45,739 bases of DNA from a virus. The notes beneath the pieces are model-generated. The model did no database searches. It saw nothing but the letters and a program-made list of their open reading frames with translations, and was not told where the DNA came from. This document shows, one piece after another, positions 1 to 8,106 of this stretch (the first letter of the stretch is position 1; every line of letters begins with the position of its first letter). The stretch lies in the IMG/VR virus record IMGVR_UViG_3300031539_000074, positions 1-45,739 of that record; one strand, given 5' to 3'. A program made the position numbers and the translations under genes.

Positions 1-462
1 GGCTCTCTTGAGATTTGCTCCCCTGAGGTCGGCCCCAATGAGTTTGGCTCCCCTGAGTATGGCTCCCCTGAGGTTGGCTCCACTGAGGCAGGCTCCACTG
101 AGGTCGGCCCCAATGAGGTTGGCTTCATTGAGGTTGGCTTCATTGAGGTTGGCTCCATAGAGGGTGGCTCTCTTGAGATTTGCTCCATTGAGATTTGCTC
201 CATAGAGGGTGGCTCTCTTGAGATTTGCTCCCCTGAGGTCGGCCCCAATGAGTTTGGCTCCCCTGAGTATGGCTCCCCTGAGGTTGGCTCCACTGAGGCA
301 GGCTCCACTGAGGTCGGCCCCAATGAGGTTGGCTTCACTGAGGTTGGCTCCACTGAGGCAGGCTCCACTGAGGTCGGCCCCAATGAGGTTGGCTTCACTG
401 AGGTCGGCTTCACTGAGGTCGGCTTCACTGAGGTCGGCTCCAATGAGTTTGGCCCCAATGAG
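1..462. repeat. 15-bp tandem codon repeats with a 127-bp perfect direct repeat
   Basis: The DNA is built from 15-bp units, each encoding one pentapeptide. On top of this, positions 1-127 are identical to 211-337, an offset of 210 bp or 14 units. The last 86 bp of the window are a third copy of the start of this block. The array is therefore prone to recombination in the phage and to collapse during assembly. Confidence 0.95.
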
Positions 463-543
463 GTCAATCTCTTCATTAGGATTATCTTTGCGATATTTGT
501 TAAACTCTCGGATGTTTTCTAATTGTTCATGTGTTGGTTTCAT
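1..543 (-). CDS. Pentapeptide-repeat protein, N-terminal part (continues at 45165-45739 across the map junction)
   Basis: The frame starts at ATG 543 and runs open off the left end. After about 27 non-repeat residues it reads as a long series of A(D/N)LSx/LxG pentapeptides, such as [10 protein letters not shown] and ACLSG, about 30 units here. Such repeats fold as a right-handed quadrilateral beta-helix. Joined to the right end through the 86-bp overlap, the protein would be about 343 residues with about 40 repeats and a C-terminal globular domain. The gene starts one base after the stop of the preceding gene (TGA-C-ATG). The DNA itself repeats: 1-127 is identical to 211-337, so the repeat number may be collapsed or variable. 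The role is unknown; some pentapeptide-repeat proteins mimic DNA and bind gyrase, but nothing here shows that. Confidence 0.9.
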   Translation of the reverse strand, partial: MKPTHEQLENIREFNKYRKDNPNEEIDLIGAKLIGADLSEADLSEADLSEANLIGADLSGACLSGANLSEANLIGADLSGACLSGANLRGAILRGAKLIGADLRGANLKRATLYGANLNGANLKRATLYGANLNEANLNEANLIGADLSGACLSGANLRGAILRGAKLIGADLRGANLKRA

Positions 544-544
544 G

Positions 545-862
545 TCAGATATCCTTTTTTAGCTTGTTCTGTGCTTCTTGTTTAATGAGTATTTCGTAAC
601 CCTTCATGATGATTTTGGTATTCACTGAATTAGAATTCCAGCTACAGACAGCACCGGTTGCATCTAAATAATCAATAAAATTATCTCGGTTTAATAATAT
701 TGCGAGCAACTTCTCAGCCCATGCAAATCTCCTGGTAGTGCATGGTTTCTCTAACACAGTTTTAATGCCAACCCTACCGGTCGGGCAATTTCGTTTAAAC
801 ACATAGAGTGTCGTTTCACATGCATCATGGTCTTTTAGAAATTTAGTCGTTATCATTTTCAT
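545..862 (-). CDS. Small phage protein with N-terminal DHDAC motif
   Basis: 105 residues. I use ATG 862, whose ATG lies one base after the TGA of the upstream regulator, rather than a longer in-frame start inside that gene. The N-terminal stretch KFLKDHDAC, followed by a helical WAEKLLAILL segment, resembles small phage proteins of unknown function that often precede pentapeptide-repeat genes; this is recalled, not searched. It has no membrane segment or signal peptide. It is cotranscribed with the Cro-like gene upstream and the pentapeptide gene downstream, which begins one base after its stop. Confidence 0.7.
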   Translation of the reverse strand: MKMITTKFLKDHDACETTLYVFKRNCPTGRVGIKTVLEKPCTTRRFAWAEKLLAILLNRDNFIDYLDATGAVCSWNSNSVNTKIIMKGYEILIKQEAQNKLKKDI

Positions 863-863
863 G

Positions 864-1055
864 TCATTCCCCAAATAAGTATTCAATACTATAGCCAAGT
901 GCTTTTGACCATTGCGCTTTTTCTCTATCTGTAAGAATCCATCTACCTGTAATAACTCTTGATACTGTTGACTCGGCAATCTTAATTTTCTTGGCGAAAT
1001 CTCCTTGCGAACCATATGCTGATATGATAGCACCTTTTAGCTTATTGTTTGTCAT
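864..1055 (-). CDS. Cro/XRE-like helix-turn-helix regulator
   Basis: 63 residues, close to a bare DNA-binding domain. Residues 17-40 read as an XRE helix-turn-helix: QGDFAKKI, then IAESTVSRVITGR, followed by a WSKALGYSIEYLF helix. This is the size and layout of lambda Cro-type repressors. The start is set by AAGGAAG seven or so bases upstream of the ATG. It is the first gene after promoter 1099-1127, whose -10 is covered by a 14-bp perfect palindrome, so autorepression is likely. No CI-like partner with a peptidase or dimerisation domain is visible elsewhere. Confidence 0.8.
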   Translation of the reverse strand: MTNNKLKGAIISAYGSQGDFAKKIKIAESTVSRVITGRWILTDREKAQWSKALGYSIEYLFGE

Positions 1056-1096
1056 AATGTCTTCCTTGTTTTATGTGTTGGATATTTCAATTACCC

Positions 1097-1110
1097 ACAA
1101 TATATATTGT
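1097..1110. promoter_or_regulatory. Palindromic operator candidate
   Basis: The sequence ACAATATATATTGT is a perfect 14-bp palindrome that covers the -10 hexamer of the promoter at 1099-1127. A dimer bound there would block RNA polymerase. The first gene transcribed is a Cro-like protein, the obvious candidate ligand. None of the other four promoters has this palindrome. Confidence 0.6.
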
Positions 1111-1127
1111 TAATTTGATTTTGTCAA
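1099..1127 (-). promoter_or_regulatory. Sigma70-type promoter of the Cro-like operon
   Basis: On the minus strand TTGACA (1127-1122) is separated by exactly 17 bp from TATATT (1104-1099). The expected start is near 1092, about 37 bases upstream of the Cro-like gene. Hexamers and spacing match the promoters at 27543-27571 and 29528-29556. Confidence 0.85.
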
Positions 1128-1166
1128 GGAAAATATTAATAATTTTGATAATAAATCTTTTCAGGC

Positions 1167-1194
1167 AATAAAAATGCGCCCGTTTAGAGCGCAT
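1167..1194 (-). terminator. Intrinsic terminator of the late operon
   Basis: On the minus strand ATGCGCTC pairs with GGGCGCAT (one T-G wobble) around a five-base TAAAC loop and is followed by TTTTATT. It lies downstream of the last late gene (1252-1572) and just before the next promoter. A second short hairpin, CCTCAT/ATGAGG at 1198-1215, lies immediately upstream of it. Confidence 0.8.
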
Positions 1195-1251
1195 GTGCCT
1201 CATGTTTTAATGAGGGGGGTATGTTTTAAAAAGCAACATAGTAGATATGAG

Positions 1252-1572
1252 CTATTTTATTTTCTCGTCAATGATTGAATTGTCCTGTTTAAGCCCAGAA
1301 ACGAGGCCATCGCACATCGCCAGTATAGTATTCTGGAACAGATCAATGAAATAAGGTTCAATGACTTTATTCCATATTGAGCCGACAATCGGGACGGCGC
1401 ACATTGTCTTACTGATAATTATACCGATACCCCGAAAGAACATCCGAACTCCGGCATATACTTTTTCATTCGGCATAAGTTTCATTACATACACGAATGC
1501 CGTTGGAAGCACTGTAATAAGTACAGCATTAGTAATACCCAACTTTGTAATGATACTAATGATAAAACTCAT
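1252..1572 (-). CDS. Small membrane protein, possible holin
   Basis: 106 residues, strongly hydrophobic. A membrane segment is likely at residues 3-30, a second hydrophobic stretch lies at about 43-65, and the tail is charged. The start is supported by AGGAGG seven bases upstream. The ATG overlaps the stop of the 48-residue gene before it (ATGA), so the two are translationally coupled. It is the last late gene. Being small, hydrophobic and in the same operon as the M15 peptidase (4876-5298) suggests a part in lysis, but I recognise no holin family. Confidence 0.6.
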   Translation of the reverse strand: MSFIISIITKLGITNAVLITVLPTAFVYVMKLMPNEKVYAGVRMFFRGIGIIISKTMCAVPIVGSIWNKVIEPYFIDLFQNTILAMCDGLVSGLKQDNSIIDEKIK

Positions 1573-1715
1573 AACAACCTCCTGATAAATGATTTAACTG
1601 CAGTAAAAACCTTCCATATTGTGCCGATTATCCAAGCCAGTGATATATAAAATGCTATCCTTGACCACGGCGGGAAATTGATTATGCACCTTTTAATGAA
1701 ATGCCAGTTTACCAT
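1569..1715 (-). CDS. 48-residue membrane peptide
   Basis: A short gene of 48 residues with one membrane span (about residues 18-38, beginning RIAFYISLAWIIG) flanked by Lys/Arg on both sides. Its ATG at 1715 overlaps the end of the giant beta-helix gene, whose stop is 1709-1711. Its TGA overlaps the ATG of the next membrane gene. This double coupling supports translation. A role in lysis alongside its neighbours is plausible but unproven. Confidence 0.6.
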   Translation of the reverse strand: MVNWHFIKRCIINFPPWSRIAFYISLAWIIGTIWKVFTAVKSFIRRLL

Positions 1716-4700
1716 GTCGATACTCCGTTCCACCGTCCCTGTCCGTTAAACGGTTCCGAGCCTTCAAATCTGCCCTGTCCGTTGAATCGTGTATCGGTTA
1801 TGGCGCTCACTATCGTAAACACCGAACTGCTTTCATCACTCACACTTCCATCGTCTACATCGGTAATTCTAACCTTGCATGTGGTAGAAGCATCGTTCGG
1901 AATTGTCCAGTTATAAGTTCCAAGCGCAGCAGACAAACTTACAATTACATTGTTATAACTAAGTTCATCCGATGTGTATTCAATCTGAATAGAATCAACT
2001 CCTGTCGATGTCCATGTTATTGGATATGATGTTCCAACAGAGTAAGTTCCTCCTCCAGTGAATGAGGTTAGAGCAAGCAATCTCTGAAACTCCCTCGGTC
2101 CCAAATCCCTTATATACACCTCAAGCCCATCGGTAGTATTTGTTCCGGCATCAATAGTTGTAGAACCGCTGTTAGGAGTATAATCAGCATCCAAATCAGC
2201 ACCGGAGGTTACTACTGATGTGGCTATATCACTCAACGCCCCTTCAACACCGGCTTCGGTATAGTTGTCATTAACCGAATAAAGTTTCAATGCTGTCAGA
2301 CTATCCACAACAGCCACGCTTCCGGCTGTGTCTACGTTAGCGGTGAAGAAGTCATTTGCGATTTCGAGTGAACCGGAAGGCAGGCTGAAGCCTACTGTCA
2401 TTGAATCAAGAAATACATTATGGAGTTTATTCAGTGCTCCGGTGAAAGTGAATCCTATAGTTGCATTCTCAACGGCGATATTCCTAACCAGCATCGAATC
2501 CGTTACGGTAATAGCGGGGGCAAATCCGGTTATGTGGACACCGGTAGTATCGCCAGGGAATATCTTAACCTTTCCGTCATCGTATACCCAGTTAGGGCTT
2601 TCGTCATACAGCGAATCGGTCGTAACCTGTTTAACACCGAGCACACCATTGAGAAAAACCTGTCTCGGTTCAGCAACTGTTTTTCCAGCATAACTGTTAC
2701 CACCACCCTCAGTCCATGTTATATAGAGTTTAGGATAAAGAGTTTCATTATCATATTGATAACTTTCAATATATTTTGTACCGATTGTACCATCATCTAT
2801 CACATATAAGCTTATCCAATTATTAGCAACCCAACTGCCTCTATCGACAATCTCCTGCACTACTGTTTTTATTTCCGGTGATTGTATAAAAGCATCATTA
2901 GTCACATCCCCATCCCAATCTATCTGTGCTGTAGTAAAATTTGCAATACCGGTATTAAAATCAGTAGAATCAGTCAAAACAGCAGCATTATCCTGATCAT
3001 GTGCTCCTATTTTAAGATTTAAAGTTTCTGTGAAAGCTCTATCATTGTATAGTAAAAGGAATGCCTCATCAATAGTTGCACCTTGTGCAATATTCATCTG
3101 GAATTGCATATTGCCATCGCGTGGCGTGTCATTATATCCCATTAACGAACCGGCAGTAAGCAGAAAAAAACCTACACCATGCCGTAAATTGCTATCACGA
3201 TTATCTGCCCCCGAATCGAGTGAATCAGAATACTGTACTTCCCCCGGAACATAGGTAAAGCTACTCAAATCCTGCTCGACCGAAATCTTAAATATACTGT
3301 TAATTTTTGACTGTAGTAATACATCCCCTTCGGGAAAATCAATTGTAGATGTTGTCTTTATATCCTCACCCAGCACTGCTGTATCGCCGGAAAGAATCGA
3401 ATCAGCAATATCCGTTTTGGGAATACTATCAGGGCTCGCTCCAACATAGGAATCCATAACCATGAATATTTTATCCAGATGCGGACGCCCTGCCGGTGGA
3501 GCTTCCCCGCCAAACGCCAATGCTCCAACTGTCCATGAGTCAACTACGAAAAGAGTATCCCTTCTATCAACAGTAAATATAGTATCTTGATTCTTTCCTG
3601 AATTTCGTGGGGGTATTGAGTTAGCCGGTAAACACAATATAAAGTTAGTAAAAGGATTCGAGATAGGCACACCACCGTTCGCCTCATTCTTTATACTATC
3701 GCTCGCTGCGGTATTATTAGTAAAATTGTAATCATGTGAGTTGAATGTTCCAAGATTATCATTAACTCCTGTCTCGAAGAATACATTATTTTCCGCAATA
3801 CACCCGCTCACAGCGTTAGTAACATCAATTCCACCGTTAAGGGATATTGATCCATAGCCGTAGAAAGAGTTATTAATTATACGAACATCTGTACAACTCA
3901 CTACGTCACTTTTATATGCGATACAGTTATTAGTATTGTAAAAGCCTTCCTCGCCAAATTCCGAATATGCATTATTAGTACTTACAAATGTATTTCCTAT
4001 ATAATCAACACCTGAAATTGTAGCTGCTCCAGAGGTAAAGATACAAGCGGTTCCGGCAATATCCTGAAACCTATTATACAATATATCAATATTAGCGGTT
4101 GTATTAGCTCCTGTCAACATATGAATAGCTTCACCATGAGCATTTCCCTGTCTGCGTTTGAAATAATTATAGCGGATAGTAAAATTGCTTTTACCCCCAG
4201 CTAACTGTAAATGATTAGCATCGGTATCGTGTATATAATTGTATTCTATAGTACTTCCTGTTGCTGCGGCGGTTTGAAAAATAATTCCCCCTAAACCTGA
4301 GTCAGTAGTAGTTCCCCATATACCATTTCCTTCGATTTCACAATACCTAACCGTATGATTATTCCCACCACCAAAAAACAAAGCATAGCAAGCGTTGGCT
4401 GTATCAAAATTAGCAAAGGTAAACTTTAAACCGTAACCTGTCGAGTCATCAGTTCGATAGCTACCATCTATAACTATACCATTGCCATCGCCATAAAAAA
4501 TCCCTCTTCCGATAGTAAGTGCATTATTCTCAAATATTGTCGTCCCAGCACCGAGCGAATCTTCCCATCCAGTGGCTGAACCATGATTAGCAACCGTTGC
4601 TCTTTTTACCGTTATCCCTGCCGGTAACATTAATGCGTAATTGTCACTTTTATCGGAGAATCTTCCAGTGCTTACAAATATGGTATCTACACCGGAAATA

Positions 4701-4879
4701 TCCGCCTTCATAGCTGCGTTTGTATTATATGCTGTAGTCCATGTTAGCCCATCAGAATTATCACCTCCACCCCACATATGCCTCACGACTCCCGCATCTG
4801 CATGACCATTTTGACAAACCACGAGCATAACGATAATGAATATTAATCCAAGCAGCCATTTCCATCGTAGAGTTTTCAT
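1709..4879 (-). CDS. Large exported beta-helix surface protein (spike or depolymerase-like)
   Basis: 1056 residues. Residues 1-29 look like a Sec signal peptide: MKTLRWKWLL, a long Leu/Ile/Val core, then a likely cut after GHADA. Residues about 50-430 show the Asn-rich periodic pattern of a right-handed parallel beta-helix (repeated N-N-x-hydrophobic turns). Residues about 545-715 look like a beta-sandwich of the kind near DNRLRE repeats. A second short helix region follows at about 730-900, and residues about 950-1030 form a Kre9/KNH-like Ig domain (GGGTYSVG, ITWTSTGVDSI). The C-terminus repeats FNGQGR twice. It overlaps the M15 peptidase gene by ATGA. Its position fits a tail spike, but a signal peptide on a cytoplasmically assembled virion protein is odd; it may instead be a secreted polysaccharide-active protein. 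Confidence 0.75.
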   Translation of the reverse strand: MKTLRWKWLLGLIFIIVMLVVCQNGHADAGVVRHMWGGGDNSDGLTWTTAYNTNAAMKADISGVDTIFVSTGRFSDKSDNYALMLPAGITVKRATVANHGSATGWEDSLGAGTTIFENNALTIGRGIFYGDGNGIVIDGSYRTDDSTGYGLKFTFANFDTANACYALFFGGGNNHTVRYCEIEGNGIWGTTTDSGLGGIIFQTAAATGSTIEYNYIHDTDANHLQLAGGKSNFTIRYNYFKRRQGNAHGEAIHMLTGANTTANIDILYNRFQDIAGTACIFTSGAATISGVDYIGNTFVSTNNAYSEFGEEGFYNTNNCIAYKSDVVSCTDVRIINNSFYGYGSISLNGGIDVTNAVSGCIAENNVFFETGVNDNLGTFNSHDYNFTNNTAASDSIKNEANGGVPISNPFTNFILCLPANSIPPRNSGKNQDTIFTVDRRDTLFVVDSWTVGALAFGGEAPPAGRPHLDKIFMVMDSYVGASPDSIPKTDIADSILSGDTAVLGEDIKTTSTIDFPEGDVLLQSKINSIFKISVEQDLSSFTYVPGEVQYSDSLDSGADNRDSNLRHGVGFFLLTAGSLMGYNDTPRDGNMQFQMNIAQGATIDEAFLLLYNDRAFTETLNLKIGAHDQDNAAVLTDSTDFNTGIANFTTAQIDWDGDVTNDAFIQSPEIKTVVQEIVDRGSWVANNWISLYVIDDGTIGTKYIESYQYDNETLYPKLYITWTEGGGNSYAGKTVAEPRQVFLNGVLGVKQVTTDSLYDESPNWVYDDGKVKIFPGDTTGVHITGFAPAITVTDSMLVRNIAVENATIGFTFTGALNKLHNVFLDSMTVGFSLPSGSLEIANDFFTANVDTAGSVAVVDSLTALKLYSVNDNYTEAGVEGALSDIATSVVTSGADLDADYTPNSGSTTIDAGTNTTDGLEVYIRDLGPREFQRLLALTSFTGGGTYSVGTSYPITWTSTGVDSIQIEYTSDELSYNNVIVSLSAALGTYNWTIPNDASTTCKVRITDVDDGSVSDESSSVFTIVSAITDTRFNGQGRFEGSEPFNGQGRWNGVSTW

Positions 4880-5298
4880 CGTTTCACCGCCTGTATAGTT
4901 CTATTATCCCAAGTGAACGGATTCGGCCTGCAATCAAGATGTACGAAACTCCAGTACCAACCGACACCGTTGAACAGTTTATGGTCATAATTCATGAGCA
5001 AAATCGTATTTAAAAAATCATTAAATTTTTTAGGGTCTTCTGGTCTGACATCTACTGCGAACCTTAAATGCCAAGAGTTCGGCTGTCCGCCGACTTCCCT
5101 GTTATGCTTCTCACATCTATGCCCTGAATTGATTATCAGAGGTATGCCAATAGCTTCCCTGACACGTTCAAGTTTATTCATAGTCCGATACATCAAATCA
5201 TCTGTAATCAGCCTATTACAGCATTTACAGGATAATTCGTCATATCTGAAATGCGGTGTGATCTGCAAATTTATACGTCTTTTTTCGTAAAAGGTCAT
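4876..5298 (-). CDS. M15 family peptidase, endolysin
   Basis: 140 residues, the usual length of single-domain phage M15 (VanY/D-Ala-D-Ala carboxypeptidase-like) endolysins, which cut peptidoglycan cross-links. Visible motifs are SGHRC (58-62), the zinc motif SWHLRFAVD (75-83, ligands H77 and D83) and FVHLD near 119-122 (third ligand H120). The zinc motif is one residue shorter than the common SxHxxGxAxD, lacking the Gly. There is no signal peptide, so release needs a holin; small membrane proteins are encoded on either side. Its start overlaps the previous stop (TAATG), and its stop overlaps the beta-helix gene. Confidence 0.85.
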   Translation of the reverse strand: MTFYEKRRINLQITPHFRYDELSCKCCNRLITDDLMYRTMNKLERVREAIGIPLIINSGHRCEKHNREVGGQPNSWHLRFAVDVRPEDPKKFNDFLNTILLMNYDHKLFNGVGWYWSFVHLDCRPNPFTWDNRTIQAVKR

Positions 5299-5510
5299 TA
5301 TTTCATTTTCACGTATTTAAGGATTTCCTTCGTATCAGTTTCTATCACTGAAAGACGGCGCTCTGTGTTTTCTATATTGGCTAATAATCCACTATGAGAA
5401 GGGCAAACACCATTATCATTTGATCTACGCTTCGGCACTAATTTAATTATAGCCGTTGTAACAGTTCCGAAGACACCAAATATCACAATCGCATCTCCCA
5501 TTTGTATCAT
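5298..5510 (-). CDS. Small membrane protein with coiled-coil tail, holin or spanin-like
   Basis: 70 residues. An N-terminal membrane segment (about residues 6-24, IVIFGVFGTVTTAIIKLV) is followed by KRR, a CPSH motif and an amphipathic helix (NIENTERRLSVIETD). This one-span layout with a cytoplasmic coiled coil is common in small phage proteins next to endolysins. Which ATG is used, residue 1 or 4, is uncertain because the ribosome site (GGGTGA) is weak. It couples to the M15 gene by TAATG. Holin or antiholin is inferred from context. Confidence 0.6.
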   Translation of the reverse strand: MIQMGDAIVIFGVFGTVTTAIIKLVPKRRSNDNGVCPSHSGLLANIENTERRLSVIETDTKEILKYVKMK

Positions 5511-5525
5511 TATTCACCCGCTTCC

Positions 5526-6035
5526 TTATCTATAGCGCCTGTACCATAATCTGATAGTAGTTGCCTGTGACCATGCGTTACCGTCCTCTGTTCTTACCGA
5601 TATATCAAATACTTTACCACCCGGTATACTTATTGATTGAGGCGGATTAACCGCCTGTGAAGCCGATGTAACTGTAAGCGAATCTACATCAGTCATGACA
5701 TAAGCTTCTGTATATTTGTTATATACACCACTTCGGACAACAAGTTTTAACGTTGTCGAGTCAGTTTCGGCAGTGACAATAACCGGCATGATAAAGTTAT
5801 AACCCAGCGGAAAGACTTTTTTAGTAAATGCGGTGTCCTGAGCGCCTGCGGTAGCATCTAATGTAATAAGCGTACTGTCGGCTCCCTCTGCTTGGACAAC
5901 CTCAAGGAAAAAATCTTCATCCATTACGCTGGCGAAAGGCGCTCTGCTTTCGTGGTTGCCTGTGTAACTCTGAGCGAAACTTACCGCTGAAATTAAGAAC
6001 ATAAACACTGTAAATAATACCGTGATTCTTCTCAT
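5526..6035 (-). CDS. Exported hypothetical beta protein
   Basis: 169 residues. Residues 1-21 are a convincing Sec signal peptide (MRRIT, hydrophobic core, then a cut after SFA). The mature part is Thr/Val-rich and probably all-beta, and ends in WYRRYR. AGGAGG precedes the ATG. It sits between two surface-type proteins upstream of the lysis genes. I do not recognise the family. An exported product points to the cell envelope or outside rather than to the virion interior. Confidence 0.7.
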   Translation of the reverse strand: MRRITVLFTVFMFLISAVSFAQSYTGNHESRAPFASVMDEDFFLEVVQAEGADSTLITLDATAGAQDTAFTKKVFPLGYNFIMPVIVTAETDSTTLKLVVRSGVYNKYTEAYVMTDVDSLTVTSASQAVNPPQSISIPGGKVFDISVRTEDGNAWSQATTIRLWYRRYR

Positions 6036-6053
6036 TACTGCCTCCTTATTGTT

Positions 6054-8030
6054 TTAGTCACCGTCATCTTGACCTTCGGAATACATATAATAATCAAGTG
6101 TTTCACCTGTGTAATTTGGTATATAGATTAATCCGGAATCACTGAATGCAACGATACTGTCGCGTCTTGCCCAACCCCATGTATAGAGCGAATCCACACC
6201 GCCGTTTGACGTTCTTAGTGTGTCCGGTTTCGGGGTAAAATCTACCCATAAAGTATCGCCATCAGAGCCAATAATAGCCATTGCATATGTAGTCGTTACC
6301 GGATTACTGTTTGCCGAGAACGTATAATGTACTGTGTCCTGATGTGCGGGAACTACTGCCAGACCTGTTGGTAATGCCGGATTGGTCGCTTCGCTATCGG
6401 CTGCGGACATGCCATACCAGCCATCGGTATAGTCGATAATTCGAACCTTACAAGCATAGAGTGAATCGGGTGTTAAACCCCCGACAGTGATCGTTTCAAC
6501 GTCTGCCCCAAGTGTATCGCTTATCGCATAGTTTGAATCACTGGCACTTACGATTATATAACCATCCTCATCATTATAAATGTCATTCCATGTAAATGTC
6601 ATTGAATCCGCTACAACCGCCACCATAGTAAACCCGGTCGGCACAATCGAAGTATAAGTGATTGATAAATACGGTTCTTTACCACCTGTCCCAGAACCAG
6701 CGAAAGCAACATTTTCATTACCGGTCGGCGGTGTTATATTGCCTATATCACGATCTGATATTAATGCCACATGAAGTGAATCACCAATATTATCAAAAAC
6801 CGAATCACATCCTGCCGCTGAAAAATCTATCGCATTATATTGACCTACTGTCATATCAGCCGTTGAACCTATTGTATTATAATAAACCGGATAATATACT
6901 CCTGTCGCTTGCCACCCGCTGAAATCATTAAACCAGCCGGGGGAAAGCGTTCCTTTTTTTGTACTTGGCACAAGAGCAACCGTAAAATCTATAGTGCTTT
7001 GATCGCTTAACATCCACAGATTCATACTAACTGCCGTCACCGTTGCAATATTTGTTGACCATGCACCATCGAGAGGAAAACTCGCCTGCCCACGTTGTAC
7101 CATGTATAATGAACCACAAATCTGCCCGCAAAGTATAGAGTTTTGCGTATTCGCTGTTAATGTATCCCTCGCACCCGTACCGGCTCCTCCACTGTATTGA
7201 CCTGAATATGTTTCAAGACTGCCGTCAAGAACGCTCTGCGTTGTTGTCGATGGATCAACCGTTATCGGATAAGTGACTGATTCCGGGATGTCGAGTGTAT
7301 ATTTCAACAAGTCAAAACCAAGTGTCACCGTTATTGGAATATCCTTACCGGTTGCGTCTCTTGCCCAAGGAGCCGGATTCCTGAAAAGGAAATTGCCCTC
7401 TGTATCGGTATAGTAAACTTCACGTCCTCTTAATTCAAATTGTGCCGATGATTCGATTATCCATGACAGTGTGTTCCCGTCCGCAGCATCGTCTAACGTG
7501 ATATACTCTTTCGTGATTTCAGCTTCGTATACCAGCGCAACGTCGATCTTCTGCATGTCGAACAGACAATGATATTTGACGGAATCGCCGCCCGGATGAT
7601 AGAACGTGTAATTGTCAGGCTCACCGTCAAACCATGTTGTCTTCGGCAGTCCGTTACCGGGATCGACATACTTGTCATGCGTTCGGTTCGGATCTGTCTT
7701 CGCTTCTACCGTGATCTCTTTCACTGTCAAATCAGGCTCTTTATAAAGACCGTCCATTGGATCAAGATAATGCTCAGGTTGCATCTTTATTTCAGCTCGG
7801 AACTTGTTATTTGTGATCTTATAATGCTTCGAATTTGCCGTACGTTTCGATACTATTTCATCGCCGGGCTTTGCTTTGATTACTTCTGCACTCTGAATTA
7901 AAAGGCGTTCATGGCCGGACTTATTGATTAAAGTAAATGAATTATTTTGTCTATCAATGCCGACCATGACCGCCACGGTGGAAAGTAAGGCTGTAATTCC
8001 GCCAACCGCTAAAAGTTTCCATTTATCCAT
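6054..8030 (-). CDS. Membrane-anchored multidomain surface protein with fibronectin type III domain
   Basis: 658 residues from ATG 8030, chosen because AGAGGTG lies just upstream; the longer frame would begin with GTG. Residues about 5-25 form one hydrophobic span without a clear cleavage site, so it is probably anchored. Residues about 40-250 resemble repeat-rich bacterial surface proteins ending in TYPITVDPST. Residues about 265-455 form a beta-sandwich containing FNDFSGWQATG. The rest is fibronectin type III-like (PTGFTMV, LTPDSLYACKVRI). The same FNDF(S/T)GWQATG module recurs inside the tail hub protein (9545-12700). A structural or host-surface role is inferred. Confidence 0.65.
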   Translation of the reverse strand: MDKWKLLAVGGITALLSTVAVMVGIDRQNNSFTLINKSGHERLLIQSAEVIKAKPGDEIVSKRTANSKHYKITNNKFRAEIKMQPEHYLDPMDGLYKEPDLTVKEITVEAKTDPNRTHDKYVDPGNGLPKTTWFDGEPDNYTFYHPGGDSVKYHCLFDMQKIDVALVYEAEITKEYITLDDAADGNTLSWIIESSAQFELRGREVYYTDTEGNFLFRNPAPWARDATGKDIPITVTLGFDLLKYTLDIPESVTYPITVDPSTTTQSVLDGSLETYSGQYSGGAGTGARDTLTANTQNSILCGQICGSLYMVQRGQASFPLDGAWSTNIATVTAVSMNLWMLSDQSTIDFTVALVPSTKKGTLSPGWFNDFSGWQATGVYYPVYYNTIGSTADMTVGQYNAIDFSAAGCDSVFDNIGDSLHVALISDRDIGNITPPTGNENVAFAGSGTGGKEPYLSITYTSIVPTGFTMVAVVADSMTFTWNDIYNDEDGYIIVSASDSNYAISDTLGADVETITVGGLTPDSLYACKVRIIDYTDGWYGMSAADSEATNPALPTGLAVVPAHQDTVHYTFSANSNPVTTTYAMAIIGSDGDTLWVDFTPKPDTLRTSNGGVDSLYTWGWARRDSIVAFSDSGLIYIPNYTGETLDYYMYSEGQDDGD

Positions 8031-8106
8031 TAAAAACACCTCTATTCAGATATACGGCTATTATAAATTCTATTATGTCAAATACTACCAAGATTTTAAG
8101 TTTCAT
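8023..8106 (-). CDS. 27-residue hydrophobic peptide, translationally coupled
   Basis: A tiny frame of 27 residues, MKLKILVVF then DIIEFIIAVYL, hydrophobic enough to span a membrane once. Its ATG overlaps the stop of the fibronectin gene (TAATG at 8104-8108). Its stop overlaps the start of the anchored surface protein (ATGGATAA at 8023-8030). It fills an otherwise empty 75-bp gap. It may be a real peptide, or a coupling frame that carries ribosomes to the next gene. Confidence 0.45.
   Translation of the reverse strand: MKLKILVVFDIIEFIIAVYLNRGVFNG

Noticed and set aside
1-462. CRISPR-like or non-coding tandem repeat array
   Set aside because: Units are 15 bp without spacers and translate on the minus strand as pentapeptide repeats in one continuous frame.
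209-562. Plus-strand Leu/Ala/Pro-repeat protein
   Set aside because: It is the antisense shadow of the pentapeptide repeats and has no ribosome site.
545-1033. 162-residue protein starting inside the Cro-like gene
   Set aside because: The upstream 57 codons overlap the helix-turn-helix gene; a start just after that gene's stop at 862 is better.
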